The notes: a model not told the origin generated them from the sequence alone. Positions 8,330 through 17,452 are shown, counted from the stretch's first letter. The stretch is 64,000 bases of DNA from Nonomuraea guangzhouensis (GCF_019396345.1 NZ_JAHKRM010000005.1:338640-402639), one strand, 5' to 3'. Numbers and translations: made by a program.

Positions 8330-9211
8330 GGAGCGGCGACGCGGGACCCCCGCTACCACGTCGTCCTCGCGACTCCCGGTGGCAACGACCTGATCTGCGA
8401 CTCCGGTCTCACGCTGCGCAGCCAGGACACCATCGAGCGCATCACCGGCCCGCTCGACACCCTGGTGGTCTCCGGCGGCGTCGGGCACGAGGAGGCGGCC
8501 GGCGACCGGCGGCTGGTCGGGCACGTTCGCCGCCTGGCCGAGGTAAGCAGGCGGGTCGCCTCGGTGTGCACGGGCGCGAGCGTGCTGGCCGCCGCGGGAC
8601 TGCTGGAGGGGCGGCGCGCCACCACTCACTGGAGGTACGCGGGCACGCTGGCGGCCCGGCATCCCGGGGTGACCGTGGACCCCTGCCCGATCTTCATCAG
8701 GGAGGGGAAGGTGTCCACCGCGGCGGGCGTCACCAGCGCACTCGACCTGACGCTGGCGTTCGTCGAGGAGGACAACGGCTCGACGCTGGCGCGTACCGTG
8801 GCCCGCGGTGTGGTGACCTATCTGCAGCGGCCGGGCGACCAGGCGCAGATGAGCATGTTCGTGGTGGCGCCCCCGCCCGAGCACCCCCTGGTGCGGAAGA
8901 TCGTCGACCACGTCACCGGCCATCTCGACGGCGACCTGAGCGCGGCGGCGCTGGCCGTCCGGCTGAACATCAGCGAGCGGCACCTGACCCGCCTCTGCCT
9001 GGAACACCTCGACCTGACCCCCGGCCGGTACGTCAGGAAGGCCCGTACCGAGGCCGCCGCGCAGTTGCTCACCTCGTCGTCGCTGCCCACGGCGGAGGTG
9101 GCGGCACGGTGCGGGTTCGGCTCGGCGGAGAGCCTGCGGCAGGCGTTCGTGGCCCAGTACGGCCTCTCGCCGTCCCAGTACCGCCGCCACCGCGCGCACC
9201 AGGCGGGCTGA
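8330..9211 (+). pseudogene. GlxA-type regulator (DJ-1/PfpI plus AraC domain), 5' truncated
   Basis: The frame reads as a GATase-1-like sensor domain (DPRYHVVLATPGG at the left end, nucleophile-elbow-like SVCTGA near 8560) followed by a two-helix AraC DNA-binding domain (LAVRLNISERHLTRLCLEHL, then VAARCGFGSAESLRQAF). Similarity reaches back to about 8330, but no ATG, GTG or TTG occurs in frame between the palindrome and 8465. Family members need about 20-30 more N-terminal residues. The GTG at 8465 could give a 248-residue protein lacking the first strands of the sensor. The gene was probably cut at the palindrome. Its stop touches the stop of the convergent sigma factor gene. Confidence 0.62.
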
Positions 9212-10357
9212 CTACGTGCGCAGCCGCGCGTTGAGCCGTGCGGCCTGTCGCGTGAGGTGGTCGCGTTCGGGGAGGCTGGACGCCGATCGGGCGGCTTCGG
9301 CGTAGAGCCGGGCCGCGGTCACCGGATCACCGTCACGCTCGTGCAGGTACGCCGAGACGGCGGTGTAGCGGGGCAGGGCGGGGTCGAGCTCCGCCAGGGC
9401 GGCCAGGCCGGCCCGCGGGCCGTCGGCCTCGCCGACCGCGACGGCCCGGTTGAGCCGGGCCACCGGGCTGTCGGTGAGGCGTACCAGTTCGTCGTACCAC
9501 TCGACGATCTGCACCCAGTCGGTCTCCTCGGCCGTCTGGGCGTCGGCGTGGAGCGCGGCGATGGCGGCCTGGGCCTGGAACTCGCCCAGGCGGTCGCGGG
9601 TGAGGGCCGTCTGGAGTACGTCGACGCCTTCGGCGATCAGGCGGGTGTTCCACAGGCCGCGGTCCTGCTCGGCGAGAGGCACGAGCCTGCCGTCGGGGCC
9701 GGTCCGTGCCGGGCGCCGGGCGTGGTGCAGCAGCATGAGCGCGAGCAGGCCCGCGACCTCCTCATGGTGGGTCTTGGCCGCCAGCTGGCGAGTGAGCCGG
9801 ATCGCCTCGCCGGCCAGGTCGACGTCGCCGGAGTAGCCCTCGTTGAAGACCAGGTAGAGCACGCGCAGCACCGTGGCGACGTCACCGGGCTGGTTGAACC
9901 GGACATCCGAGACGGTCCGCTTGGCCCTGCTGATCCGCTGGGCCATGGTCGCCTCCGGCACGAGGTAGGCCCGCGCGATCTGACGCGTGGTCAGGCCGCC
10001 GACCGCGCGCAGCGTGAGCGCGACGGCCGAAGCCGGTGTCAGGGACGGGTGCGCGCACAGGAAGTACAGCTGGAGCGTGTCGTCCACCGCCTCGGCCGGG
10101 CCGGGCACGGGCTCGTCCTCGACGCGTACCTCGCGATGCCGCCGGGAGGTATCGGCGCGGGCGGCGTCGAGGAACTTACGCCAGGCCACCGTGACCAGCC
10201 AGCCCTTGGCGTCCCGCGGTGGGTCGTCCGGCCACACACGTACGGCCTCGACCAGGGCGTCCTGCACGGCGTCCTCGGCCGCCGCGAAGTCGGCTCCGCG
10301 ACGGACGAGGACACCGATCACCGCGGGCACCAGCTCCCGCAGCAGCGACTCGTTCAC
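9212..10357 (-). CDS. ECF sigma factor of the ECF42 type (sigma domain plus TPR-like C-terminus)
   Basis: A 381-residue protein from GTG at 10357, which overlaps the stop of the upstream YCII gene as GTGA. Residues 1 to about 165 carry sigma-2 (AAEDAVQDALVEAVRVWP) and sigma-4 (GGLTTRQIARAYLVPEATMA). The rest is a helical, TPR-like extension (LARLNRAVAVGEADG region) of the DUF6596 type. This domain order and the coupled YCII (DGPF) partner are the hallmarks of ECF42. No anti-sigma factor is nearby; in this group the C-terminal extension is thought to replace it. A longer start at 10405 would run deep into the YCII gene. Confidence 0.92.
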   Translation of the reverse strand: MNESLLRELVPAVIGVLVRRGADFAAAEDAVQDALVEAVRVWPDDPPRDAKGWLVTVAWRKFLDAARADTSRRHREVRVEDEPVPGPAEAVDDTLQLYFLCAHPSLTPASAVALTLRAVGGLTTRQIARAYLVPEATMAQRISRAKRTVSDVRFNQPGDVATVLRVLYLVFNEGYSGDVDLAGEAIRLTRQLAAKTHHEEVAGLLALMLLHHARRPARTGPDGRLVPLAEQDRGLWNTRLIAEGVDVLQTALTRDRLGEFQAQAAIAALHADAQTAEETDWVQIVEWYDELVRLTDSPVARLNRAVAVGEADGPRAGLAALAELDPALPRYTAVSAYLHERDGDPVTAARLYAEAARSASSLPERDHLTRQAARLNARLRT

Positions 10358-10761
10358 TCGGTCACCGTGGGCGACTCGCCGTAGAACGGGCGCACCTCGA
10401 GCCACTCGTGGATCGGCTTCCCACCCGCGCCCGGAGCCGCGGACAGCTCGCCGGCCAGCTCGATCGCCCGCTCGTAGGTCTCGACGTCGATCACCATCCA
10501 GCCGGCGATCAGGTCCTTGGTCTCCGCGAACGGGCCGTCGGTGACCGGCGGCCGCCCTTCGCCGTCGTAGCGGACGAACGTGCCTCCCGGGGCGAGTGCC
10601 TGATGGTCGACGAGCTCGCCGGTGTCCTCGAGCCGGGCGGCGAAGTCACGCATGTACTGAATGTGGGCCGAGAACTCCTCCGGCGTCCACTGGTCCATCG
10701 GCACGTCGTTGACCGCTGCCGGTGCGCCTCGGTAGTGCTTGAGCAGCAGGTACTTGGCCAT
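10354..10761 (-). CDS. YCII/DGPF domain protein
   Basis: A 135-residue protein with a clear YCII fold: MAKYLLLKHYRG strand, then TDGPFAETKDLIAGW, the DGPF signature that names the family. These small ferredoxin-like proteins are typical genetic partners of ECF42 sigma factors; their biochemical role is not settled. ATG follows AAGGAGAAAACACG. The stop overlaps the sigma factor GTG, so the two are translationally coupled. Confidence 0.93.
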   Translation of the reverse strand: MAKYLLLKHYRGAPAAVNDVPMDQWTPEEFSAHIQYMRDFAARLEDTGELVDHQALAPGGTFVRYDGEGRPPVTDGPFAETKDLIAGWMVIDVETYERAIELAGELSAAPGAGGKPIHEWLEVRPFYGESPTVTE

Positions 10762-10837
10762 CGTGTTTTCTCCTTGGTGCGGTATAGGTCATGGTGTTTC
10801 TCTTCGGGGAGGGTTCTCGACATCCCACGCGCGGCGC

Positions 10838-11335
10838 TCAGGCGCGCTGACGCTCCTCCCGCTGCCGGACCAGCTCCTCGACCGCGCTCGGCAGGGTCGT
10901 CTCGAAGTCGATCAGCTTCGCCCACGTCGGGGTCACGACGATCCGGACCATGCCGTCGTAGAGCGAACGCACCTCCGCCTCCCACTCAACCCGTTGCTCG
11001 GGTGTCATCTGGTAGCTGCCGTTCATCTGGAGATACTCGTCCGGGATGCCCTCGACGACGTCCAGCTCGGCCCGACCGCGGATGAGCAAGATCTTGGGCG
11101 GGTGCACCTCGGTGTCGATCGTCAGGGCGACCATCGGGTTCTCGCGCAGGGCCGGGAGCTTCGGCGCGTTCGTCGACGTGCACATGACGACCTCCGAGCC
11201 GTTCCAGGTGAACGCGATCGGGACATTGCGGGGTGTGCCGTCCTTGGCGACGTAGGCCAAGCGGGTCAGGTCGCGGGCCAGCAGTTCCTGGCTGATCGGC
11301 CGGTTCAGGACTTCGATGATCTCGTTCGGTCGCAT
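10838..11335 (-). CDS. Pyridoxamine 5'-phosphate oxidase-like flavin/F420-binding protein
   Basis: A 165-residue split-barrel protein (RLAYVAKDGTPRNVPIAF, then VMCTSTNAPKLPALRENP and VALTIDT), matching the PPOX-like family that binds FMN or F420 and reduces small molecules. It lies 15 bp downstream of a VOC gene and 76 bp upstream of the YCII gene, all on the minus strand. The four genes probably form one transcript ending in the ECF42 sigma factor, as in other ECF42 clusters that collect small oxidoreductase-like genes. The substrate is unknown. Confidence 0.88.
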   Translation of the reverse strand: MRPNEIIEVLNRPISQELLARDLTRLAYVAKDGTPRNVPIAFTWNGSEVVMCTSTNAPKLPALRENPMVALTIDTEVHPPKILLIRGRAELDVVEGIPDEYLQMNGSYQMTPEQRVEWEAEVRSLYDGMVRIVVTPTWAKLIDFETTLPSAVEELVRQREERQRA

Positions 11336-11350
11336 GGCTGTTCCCGTCCC

Positions 11351-11791
11351 TTAGCTGAGCTTCTCGCCGAGCGCGACGATGATGCCTTCGGGGCCGCGGA
11401 CGTAGCAGAGCAGGTAGCTGTCCTCGTACCGGGCCACCTCACCGACGAGTTCGGCGCCGTGAGTGCGCAGGCGGGCAACGACGTCCTCGATGTCGTCGAC
11501 GGCGAACATGACGCGGTGCATGCCCAGCGTGTTGTGCGGCGGGTTGTGCGGTCCGGCGCTGATCGCCGCGGGGGCGTGGTATTTCGCCAGTTCCAGCCGG
11601 CCGGGGCCGTCCGGGATCCGCATCATCGCGATGTCGCAGCGGACGCCGTCGAGTCCGACGGTTCGGTCCGCCCAGAGGCCCTCGATCTGCGCCTTGCCCT
11701 CCAGCTCCATGCCGAGTTCAACGAAGAACGCGATGGCAGCCTCAAGGTCGTCGACGACGATGCCGACGTTGTCCATCCGCTGAATCGTCAT
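11351..11791 (-). CDS. VOC family (glyoxalase-fold) protein
   Basis: A 146-residue protein with two beta-alpha-beta-beta-beta modules (MDNVGIVVDDLEAAIAFFVE and MHRVMFAVDDIEDVVARLR). Conserved H/E positions (HRVMF, PEGIIVALGE) are placed as metal ligands are in VOC enzymes. ATG is preceded by GAAGGAG. First gene of the presumed VOC-PPOX-YCII-sigma operon. The 118 bp upstream hold two small dyads (GTCCCTGGGAC at 11837 and CACGCTGAAGCGTG at 11869) that could be control sites or the terminator of the gene before it. Confidence 0.9.
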   Translation of the reverse strand: MTIQRMDNVGIVVDDLEAAIAFFVELGMELEGKAQIEGLWADRTVGLDGVRCDIAMMRIPDGPGRLELAKYHAPAAISAGPHNPPHNTLGMHRVMFAVDDIEDVVARLRTHGAELVGEVARYEDSYLLCYVRGPEGIIVALGEKLS

Positions 11792-11909
11792 GGTGGTTCT
11801 CCTTCTTCGTCGCGCGGCCCGTCGTGGCCGCTGATGTCCCTGGGACGGAGCCCGACCTACGATCTCGACACGCTGAAGCGTGCTGATTTCTAGAACCTTC
11901 TTCTGGCTG

Positions 11910-12968
11910 CTACCCGGCCCGCCGACCAGTTCCTTTCTTCGCTGTGCCGGCCCGCTTGCTGTCCCGGATGACGGGAGCGCTTTCGATCTGCCGGACTCCC
12001 GGCAGGCTTCCTATGCCGCCCTCGAGGTAGTCGTACAGTGCTTCGGCGTCATGGCAGGCCACGAACACCAGCAGGTTGGTCGGACCGGTGGTGGCGGCGG
12101 CGAAGGCGACCTCGGGATGCGCGGCGATCGCCTCGGCGGCGCGGCGGAGCGCGGACGGCTCGACCGTCAGCCAGAGCATCGCGACCATCTCGAACCCCAG
12201 GTGAAGAGGGTCGACGTCCACGTCGAAGAACAGCGCGCAGCCGCCGCGCAGCTGTTCCAGCCTGCGCTTGGCCGTCATCTCCGACCAGCCGGTGGCCCGG
12301 GCCAGCTCCGGATACCCGGCGCGGCCGTCCCGGGCCAGAGCCGCCGCCAGCTGTTCGTCGCCTTCTTCCAGGAGGACCCGCCCGTGCTGTGCCGGCGGCG
12401 GGTGCCGCGGGCTGAGCGCGGCGATCTGTTCCGGCCCGAGAGAGTTGGCGCGGCCGTGCCAGCCGGTGGGACCGCCGGCGAAGACCCGCAGCAGGCAGTG
12501 AGCCGTCACCCCGACCACTCTTGGCGTTCGCGGCAATTGCCCAAAGAGCAGCGCATCACGCTCGTGCGGGCTGCGTGCCTGGATGACACTGACGATCTGC
12601 GTACCGCCTGAGGTGAGGCTGACCCAGGAGGTGTCCGGCCGGCGGGCCAGGGCGTCGGCGATGGGGATGGCCGAGTCGGGCGTGACCTGGATCCGCACGA
12701 TCCACTGCACCCAACCCAGCCGTCGTGCGTCCAGCTGGCCGACCACGTTGAGCAATCCGGCGGAGCGCAGCCGGCGGTAGCGGCGCGCGACCGTCTGGTC
12801 GGACACGTGCAGCACCGATGCGATGCGGCTGAAGGGCGCGCGTCCATCCACGTGCAGCGCGTGGATGATCGCACGATCGAGCTCGTCCAGGACCGGGGCA
12901 ACCACCGTGGTCAGATTAGCGTGACCTGGATGCCGAGGAAGGTGGTGACAAGGGTGTTCACCGGTCAC
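11910..12968 (-). CDS. Lrp/AsnC family regulator with two wHTH/RAM modules
   Basis: A 352-residue double-length Lrp protein. The first wHTH is at about 25-70 (RAPFSRIASVLHVSDQTVAR) with a first ligand-binding region to about 180. A second degenerate HTH (AGYPELARATGWSEMTAKRR) and a clear RAM domain (MVAMLWLTVEPSALRRAAEA) follow. GTG at 12968 overlaps the stop of the upstream VOC gene as GTGA, which supports it; a GTG at 12905 is a possible shorter start. Such tandem Lrp proteins are common in actinomycetes. The coupled VOC gene is the best candidate for a common function. Confidence 0.87.
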   Translation of the reverse strand: MTGEHPCHHLPRHPGHANLTTVVAPVLDELDRAIIHALHVDGRAPFSRIASVLHVSDQTVARRYRRLRSAGLLNVVGQLDARRLGWVQWIVRIQVTPDSAIPIADALARRPDTSWVSLTSGGTQIVSVIQARSPHERDALLFGQLPRTPRVVGVTAHCLLRVFAGGPTGWHGRANSLGPEQIAALSPRHPPPAQHGRVLLEEGDEQLAAALARDGRAGYPELARATGWSEMTAKRRLEQLRGGCALFFDVDVDPLHLGFEMVAMLWLTVEPSALRRAAEAIAAHPEVAFAAATTGPTNLLVFVACHDAEALYDYLEGGIGSLPGVRQIESAPVIRDSKRAGTAKKGTGRRAG

Positions 12969-13843
12969 ACCGCCATGAAGGCCAGCGCCGCGCCGCGCGC
13001 CTGGGCGGCTCCGACGAAAAACCCGTCAGGAAGCTCGCGGGTGGTGAACCCGTTGCCTTCCACCAGGGCGCGGGCCGCGTTCACGTCTTTGACCGCCACG
13101 GTCTGACCGGCCATGTACGGCAGCGCGGGCACCGGCTCATCGGGCCGCATCTCCCGGAAGGCGGAGACCGCGACGATCTCCACCCTCCCCAGCGGGAGCG
13201 ACAGCACGCGCAGCGACCCTTCGGCCGCCGGCTCGACGTCCAGGATGAGGGCGTAGCGGGCGACGGTGTCCTCCAGGTCGGCGTCGTCCACCGCGAGCAG
13301 CACGCTGTGCAGGTGGGTGGCTCCATTGGCGTGCTCGAGGTAGCGGGACTGGTGGATCAGCTCGGGCGTCAGATGGTGCGCGGCGTGGATCAGCCCTTCG
13401 GGCGTGCGGGCACGGTCCAGATGAACCGCCTGGAAGCGGGCGGTCGCCACCCCGTCGGGGGTCTCCACGTCTCGCTGCAGCGGCAGCACCCCGGAGGAGG
13501 ACAGGCCGGCCGCGCGCAGCCGCTTCTCGGTGACCGCGACGTCGGGGCAGCCGAAGGAGTAGCCGTGCAGGCCCTCGTACTGCTCGATCAGCGGGCGGAT
13601 GTTCCAGGGGTCGACCGAGCCGTCCCCGTACAGGCCGAGCAGTTCCAGGTAGGTACGGCCGAACAGGGCGCACCGGTTGCCCGCGCCCATGGGCCGGCGC
13701 TCACCGCCGGGACGGTCGGCGCCCATGTGCATGGACAGCGGGCTGAGGGTGAAACCGAGCGCCTCGTACGTCGCCGCGGTGGCGTCCATGTCGGTGGTGT
13801 AGAGGACAGAGTGATCGATCCGGTCGATGTCGTGAGTAGCCAT
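12965..13843 (-). CDS. VOC family protein, PhnB/3-demethylubiquinone-like long form
   Basis: From ATG at 13843 the product has 292 residues: an N-terminal glyoxalase-fold module (IDHSVLYTTDMDATAATYE) and a second one after residue 165 (HLHSVLLAVDDADLEDTVAR). The arrangement resembles VOC-like domains of the glyoxalase_3 type. The open frame extends far upstream to 15361, but those parts lie opposite other genes and are shadows. No strong ribosome site is seen before the ATG. It is coupled by a 4-bp overlap to the Lrp regulator. The substrate is unknown. Confidence 0.85.
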   Translation of the reverse strand: MATHDIDRIDHSVLYTTDMDATAATYEALGFTLSPLSMHMGADRPGGERRPMGAGNRCALFGRTYLELLGLYGDGSVDPWNIRPLIEQYEGLHGYSFGCPDVAVTEKRLRAAGLSSSGVLPLQRDVETPDGVATARFQAVHLDRARTPEGLIHAAHHLTPELIHQSRYLEHANGATHLHSVLLAVDDADLEDTVARYALILDVEPAAEGSLRVLSLPLGRVEIVAVSAFREMRPDEPVPALPYMAGQTVAVKDVNAARALVEGNGFTTRELPDGFFVGAAQARGAALAFMAV

Positions 13844-13953
13844 GGAGGACAGGCTGCTGCCACGGCGGCAACGGGTTCCAGCCAGCGGCGTCCGATCGTT
13901 ATTTTTCGACATCGAACGACCGGCCGTGATGGAATCCGACACTTTTCCATGGT

Positions 13954-14367
13954 TCAGCGGCTGTCGTAGCGGTGGCGGGCGGCTTCGATCTCGTCGTTGT
14001 GGTCGGTGGCCCACTGGACGAAGGCGTACGCGGTCTCGCGCATCTTCTCGCCCAGCGGCGTCAGCTGATATTCGACGCGGGGCGGCATCTCGGGATAAGA
14101 GGTGCGGGTGAGCAGGCCGTCGCGCTCCAGGTGCCGGAGGGTGAGGGTGAGCATCCGCTGGGAGATGCCGGGGATCTGGTCGTACAGGGCGCCGAAACGA
14201 AGAGGCCCGGCGGCGAGGATCCCGATGACGAGGATGGACCATTTGTCGCCGACGCGGTCGAGGGTGTCGCGGATGCCCTGGCCGTTGTCGGGCCAGGACG
14301 CGCAGGGGTGCGGTGGGGTCCGGGCCGCCACCATGCGCGGGTCTGGATCTTGGCTTGCGAACATCAA
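13954..14367 (-). CDS. HxlR family transcriptional regulator
   Basis: A 137-residue winged-helix protein with the HxlR pattern: DTLDRVGDKWSILVIGIL, GPLRFGALYDQIPGISQRML, TLRHLERDGLLTR and YQLTPLGEKM. ATG ATG starts at 14367. The gene is divergent from the SDR gene at 14444 with only 76 bp between them, the usual layout for HxlR regulators and the oxidoreductase they control. The intergenic DNA contains TTACAGATCGTAA around 14413-14425, a possible half-site pair. Confidence 0.9.
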   Translation of the reverse strand: MMFASQDPDPRMVAARTPPHPCASWPDNGQGIRDTLDRVGDKWSILVIGILAAGPLRFGALYDQIPGISQRMLTLTLRHLERDGLLTRTSYPEMPPRVEYQLTPLGEKMRETAYAFVQWATDHNDEIEAARHRYDSR

Positions 14368-14443
14368 TGTGCCTTTTGTACGGGTCGCAGGGGTTTCCTA
14401 TCGTGAAGCTACTTACAGATCGTAACGAATGTGGGGTAGCTGC

Positions 14444-15139
14444 ATGTCTTCCACCATCGCCGTCGTCGGTGCCGGGCCGGGTCTGGGCCGGGCCATCGCC
14501 CGCCGGTTCGGTGCCGCCGGGCACCCGGTCGCGCTGATCTCCCGTACCCGGGCCAAGCTCCAGCCGATCGCCGACTCCCTGGCCGCCGAGGGGATCACCG
14601 CCGGGGTCTACCCGGCCGACGCCACCGACAGCGCGGGGCTGACCGCCGCGCTGGAGGCCGCCGCCACCGACCTCGGCCGGATCGGGGTACTGTCCTACAG
14701 CCCGGCCCCGACCTGGGACCACAGCTCCGGCTCGATGCCGGACACCGCGGCGATGGGCTACACCACGGCGTTGGAGACCACGCCGGAATCGACCCGCTCC
14801 CAGGTCGACCTGATCGTCGGCGGCGCGCTGACCGCCGCGGCGGCGGTTCTGCCCGGGATGCGCAAGGAAGGCGACGGGGCGCTGCTGTTCACCACGGGCG
14901 CCTCGGCGATCATTCCGATGCCGATACTCGGCAACGCCGGGATCGCCCAGGCGGGCCTGCGGCACTGGGCGCGTTCCATCCAGGGCGACCTTGCCGGCGA
15001 AGGGGTCTATGTCGGGCACGTGTGCGTGGGCGTCGCGATCGTCCCCGGCGGAGGTGAAGGCGACCCCGACGCCATTGCCGAGCGGTGGTACCAGCTCGCC
15101 CAGGCCCGCGACACCTTCGAGACCACGATCGGCTTCTGA
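14444..15139 (+). CDS. SDR-like NAD(P)-binding protein lacking the usual catalytic Tyr and Lys
   Basis: A 231-residue Rossmann protein; the glycine motif GAGPGLG is at about residue 8. The upstream in-frame ATG at 14429 is less likely because it leaves less room for the promoter. At the position of the canonical YxxxK the protein reads NAGIAQAGLRHW, which aligns Tyr with Ala and Lys with Gln. The protein may thus bind nucleotide without classic SDR chemistry. It ends at a strong terminator and is divergent from its likely HxlR regulator. Confidence 0.85.
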   Translation: MSSTIAVVGAGPGLGRAIARRFGAAGHPVALISRTRAKLQPIADSLAAEGITAGVYPADATDSAGLTAALEAAATDLGRIGVLSYSPAPTWDHSSGSMPDTAAMGYTTALETTPESTRSQVDLIVGGALTAAAAVLPGMRKEGDGALLFTTGASAIIPMPILGNAGIAQAGLRHWARSIQGDLAGEGVYVGHVCVGVAIVPGGGEGDPDAIAERWYQLAQARDTFETTIGF

Positions 15140-15151
15140 CCGGTCGGCCCG

Positions 15152-15191
15152 CCGCCCACGACCCTGCCCGAGCGGGAAGGGTCGTGGGCGG
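15152..15191. terminator. Strong bidirectional terminator hairpin
   Basis: Perfect 14-bp arms (CCGCCCACGACCCT at 15152-15165 and its complement at 15178-15191) enclose a 12-base loop. It sits between the convergent SDR and TetR genes, as expected for a shared terminator. Confidence 0.8.
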
Positions 15192-15225
15192 GATGAGTGT
15201 CCGACAAGGCGGGCACGTACCTTCG

Positions 15226-15897
15226 CTAGCGATTTCCCAGCAAGGCGACGCTGAGCCCGCAGATCGCCTGGATCAGGTTCTCGCCCAGGCGGCGCCAGGA
15301 CTCTTCCGCGGCCGCCGGATCGATACGCCCATGCGCCAGGTCGTACTCCACTTCGGCGCACATGTGCACAGTGAGCTGGCGAATCATCTCGTGATGCTGT
15401 GCGATCAACGCGCGATCATCATCGCGCCACTGCACCCGCCCCAACTCGTCCAGCCGGCGAACGGACGGCAGCTTCCCATGCGCCTGGATCGCGTACTCCC
15501 GCAGATTGGGCTCCACGATCACCTGAGCCAGGAACCGCCCGTACCAGGATGGAGTGCCCAGTTCGATGTGGTGCTCGATGTTCGGCTGGATGTGGCAGCG
15601 GATCCGCTCCTCGAGGGGCACCTCCCCCACCGCGCCCAGTGCCTCCACCATCGCGACCCGGTGCTTCTCGATCCTGGCCATATGCCGTTCCAGGATCGCG
15701 ATGATGAGCTCGTCGCGGTTGTTGAAGTGGTACTGCACCGCCGACTTGTTGCGCTGGCCGGCCGCCTCCCCGATCTTCGTGACCGACACGCTCGCGAACC
15801 CGTGCTCGGCGTAGAGCCGCTCCGCGGTACGCATCAGCTTGTCCCTGGCAAGCACCGAACGGGGAGAAGCCATGGCGGCCGATGGGAAGGAGGTCAT
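15226..15897 (-). CDS. TetR family transcriptional regulator
   Basis: A 223-residue regulator. ATG at 15897 has GGAGG five bases upstream; the longer TTG start at 15909 overlaps that box. The HTH (RTAERLYAEHGFASVSVTKI then AAGQRNKSAVQYHF) is at about 20-65, and an all-helical ligand domain follows. It is in tandem with the serine hydrolase gene, 81 bp behind its stop. An 18-bp dyad with GTAAGG arms sits just upstream, which suggests autoregulation. Confidence 0.9.
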   Translation of the reverse strand: MTSFPSAAMASPRSVLARDKLMRTAERLYAEHGFASVSVTKIGEAAGQRNKSAVQYHFNNRDELIIAILERHMARIEKHRVAMVEALGAVGEVPLEERIRCHIQPNIEHHIELGTPSWYGRFLAQVIVEPNLREYAIQAHGKLPSVRRLDELGRVQWRDDDRALIAQHHEMIRQLTVHMCAEVEYDLAHGRIDPAAAEESWRRLGENLIQAICGLSVALLGNR

Positions 15898-15925
15898 CCT
15901 GCCCTCCAACTTGGGAGACCTATTA

Positions 15926-15943
15926 GTAAGGCAATCACCTTAC
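15926..15943. promoter_or_regulatory. 18-bp dyad upstream of the TetR gene
   Basis: GTAAGG-caatca-CCTTAC has perfect 6-bp arms and lies 29 bp upstream of the ATG at 15897. Position and size fit a TetR operator. Confidence 0.5.
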
Positions 15944-15978
15944 CGGCCTGCTGAGGCGTCTTCTGCCGGGCAGGCGGG

Positions 15979-17220
15979 TCAGTCGTCGATCGCCTGGTAG
16001 AGGGTGGTCCAGAAGTCGTGGATGACCCGCGCCGAATCCGGGGTGGACATCCCGGTCTGGGTGAGCAGGATGCCGACGAGCTGGTTGTGCGGGTCCGCGT
16101 ATGTGGTGGTGCCGCTTCCGCCGTCCCAGCCGAACTGGCCGACGGGCGCGTAGTCGCCTCGGTAGGCGCGCACCGTCATCCCGAAGCCCCAGCCGCCGTG
16201 CTGCCCCTGGCCGTGTGAGAGGTGGACGACGCTGCGGGCCCAGGTCTGCAGGGCGGCCGTCTGCTCGGGCGTGAGGCGGTTGGTGGTCATCAGCTCGACG
16301 GCGGGCCGCGACAGGATCCGCTGGGTCCCGTGCGTCCCGTGGTTCAGCAGCATCCGGAAGTAGGCGTGATAGTCGTCGACGGTCGAGTCGAGTCCGCCGC
16401 CGCCTGACTGGAACGCCGGAGGCCGGCTGTGGTGTCCCCCTTCGACCTCGTCCTCCACGTGGAACTCTCCGGTCTGCCAATCGGGGGCGTACAGGGGCGG
16501 CAGCCGGTCGATCTTGTCGGCGGGCACGTGGAACCCGGTGTCCTTCATCCCCAGCGGATCGAAGATGCGTTCGCGCAGGAACGACTCGAACGACTGACCC
16601 GTGACCCTGGCCACCAGCACGCCGAGCACATCGTCGCTGACGTTGTACAGCCACCGCTCTCCGGGCTGGTACATCAGCGGGAGCGTACCCAGGCGGCGCA
16701 TCCACTCATCCGGTCCCGGTCCCGGCAACATCCATCCGTCCTCCTGGCCGTAAACCCCCTGCTCGAAGAACGCGCTCATCATCGGAGCGGTCCGCGCCGT
16801 CATGTCCAGTCCGAGCCCGCACGTGGAGGTGAGCAGATCCCGTACGGTGATCGGCCGCCGCGCCGGCACGGTGTCGTCCAGTGGGCCGTCGGCCCGCTTC
16901 AGCACCTTCCGGTCGGCGAGTTCGGGCAACCACGGATCGACCGGGTCGTCCAGTCGCAGCCGGCACTCATCCAGCAGGACCATCGTCGCCGACGCTGCGA
17001 CCGGCTTGCTCGTCGAGGCCATCCGGAAGATCGTGTCCCGGCGCATCGGCGCGCCACCGTCATGGCGCATCGTCCCGATCGCTTCGACGTGTGTCTCCTC
17101 GCCCCGGCTGACCAGGGCGACGAGCCCCGGAATCTTCCCGGAGTCGACATGTCGTGCCAGCACCTCGCGCAGTCTGCGCAGCCCCGCTTCGGAGAAGCCG
17201 CTGTTGCTCTGTCCCATCAT
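15979..17220 (-). CDS. Serine hydrolase, beta-lactamase/EstB-like
   Basis: A 413-residue enzyme starting at the first of two ATG codons, with AAGGGG upstream. The SxxK nucleophile is S69-T-S-K72 in FRMASTSKPV. The second-box tyrosine is probably in WLYNVSDDVLG, and a third-box-like GWDGGSGT lies near the C-terminus. No signal peptide is present, so a cytoplasmic esterase such as EstB is more likely than a periplasmic peptidase. Upstream in-frame sequence to 17553 overlaps the neighbouring gene and is excluded. It may be co-regulated with the TetR gene behind it. Confidence 0.88.
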   Translation of the reverse strand: MMGQSNSGFSEAGLRRLREVLARHVDSGKIPGLVALVSRGEETHVEAIGTMRHDGGAPMRRDTIFRMASTSKPVAASATMVLLDECRLRLDDPVDPWLPELADRKVLKRADGPLDDTVPARRPITVRDLLTSTCGLGLDMTARTAPMMSAFFEQGVYGQEDGWMLPGPGPDEWMRRLGTLPLMYQPGERWLYNVSDDVLGVLVARVTGQSFESFLRERIFDPLGMKDTGFHVPADKIDRLPPLYAPDWQTGEFHVEDEVEGGHHSRPPAFQSGGGGLDSTVDDYHAYFRMLLNHGTHGTQRILSRPAVELMTTNRLTPEQTAALQTWARSVVHLSHGQGQHGGWGFGMTVRAYRGDYAPVGQFGWDGGSGTTTYADPHNQLVGILLTQTGMSTPDSARVIHDFWTTLYQAIDD

Positions 17221-17452
17221 GAAGCCCCTTACGTTTGATCTTGCGAGACCCGTCCCGGCGCGGCCCCGTTCGGCGTGGCACCCACCATCGCCGACCGCTC
17301 TGATACCGGGCCGTCGCCGTCCTGACACGGCCGCTGACAGGATCGCCAGGACGATGCCCTCCAGGGTTCCGAGGCCCGGCCTTGAGCAGCGCCGTCTCGA
17401 CCACCTCAGCGTCCCGGTCCCGTGCCGAATCGCGGCCGCGCGGCGAGTTCGA

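Noticed and set aside
12965..15361. A 798-codon minus-strand frame
   Set aside because: Only the part left of 13843 is a VOC protein; the rest lies opposite the HxlR and SDR genes and lacks domain character.
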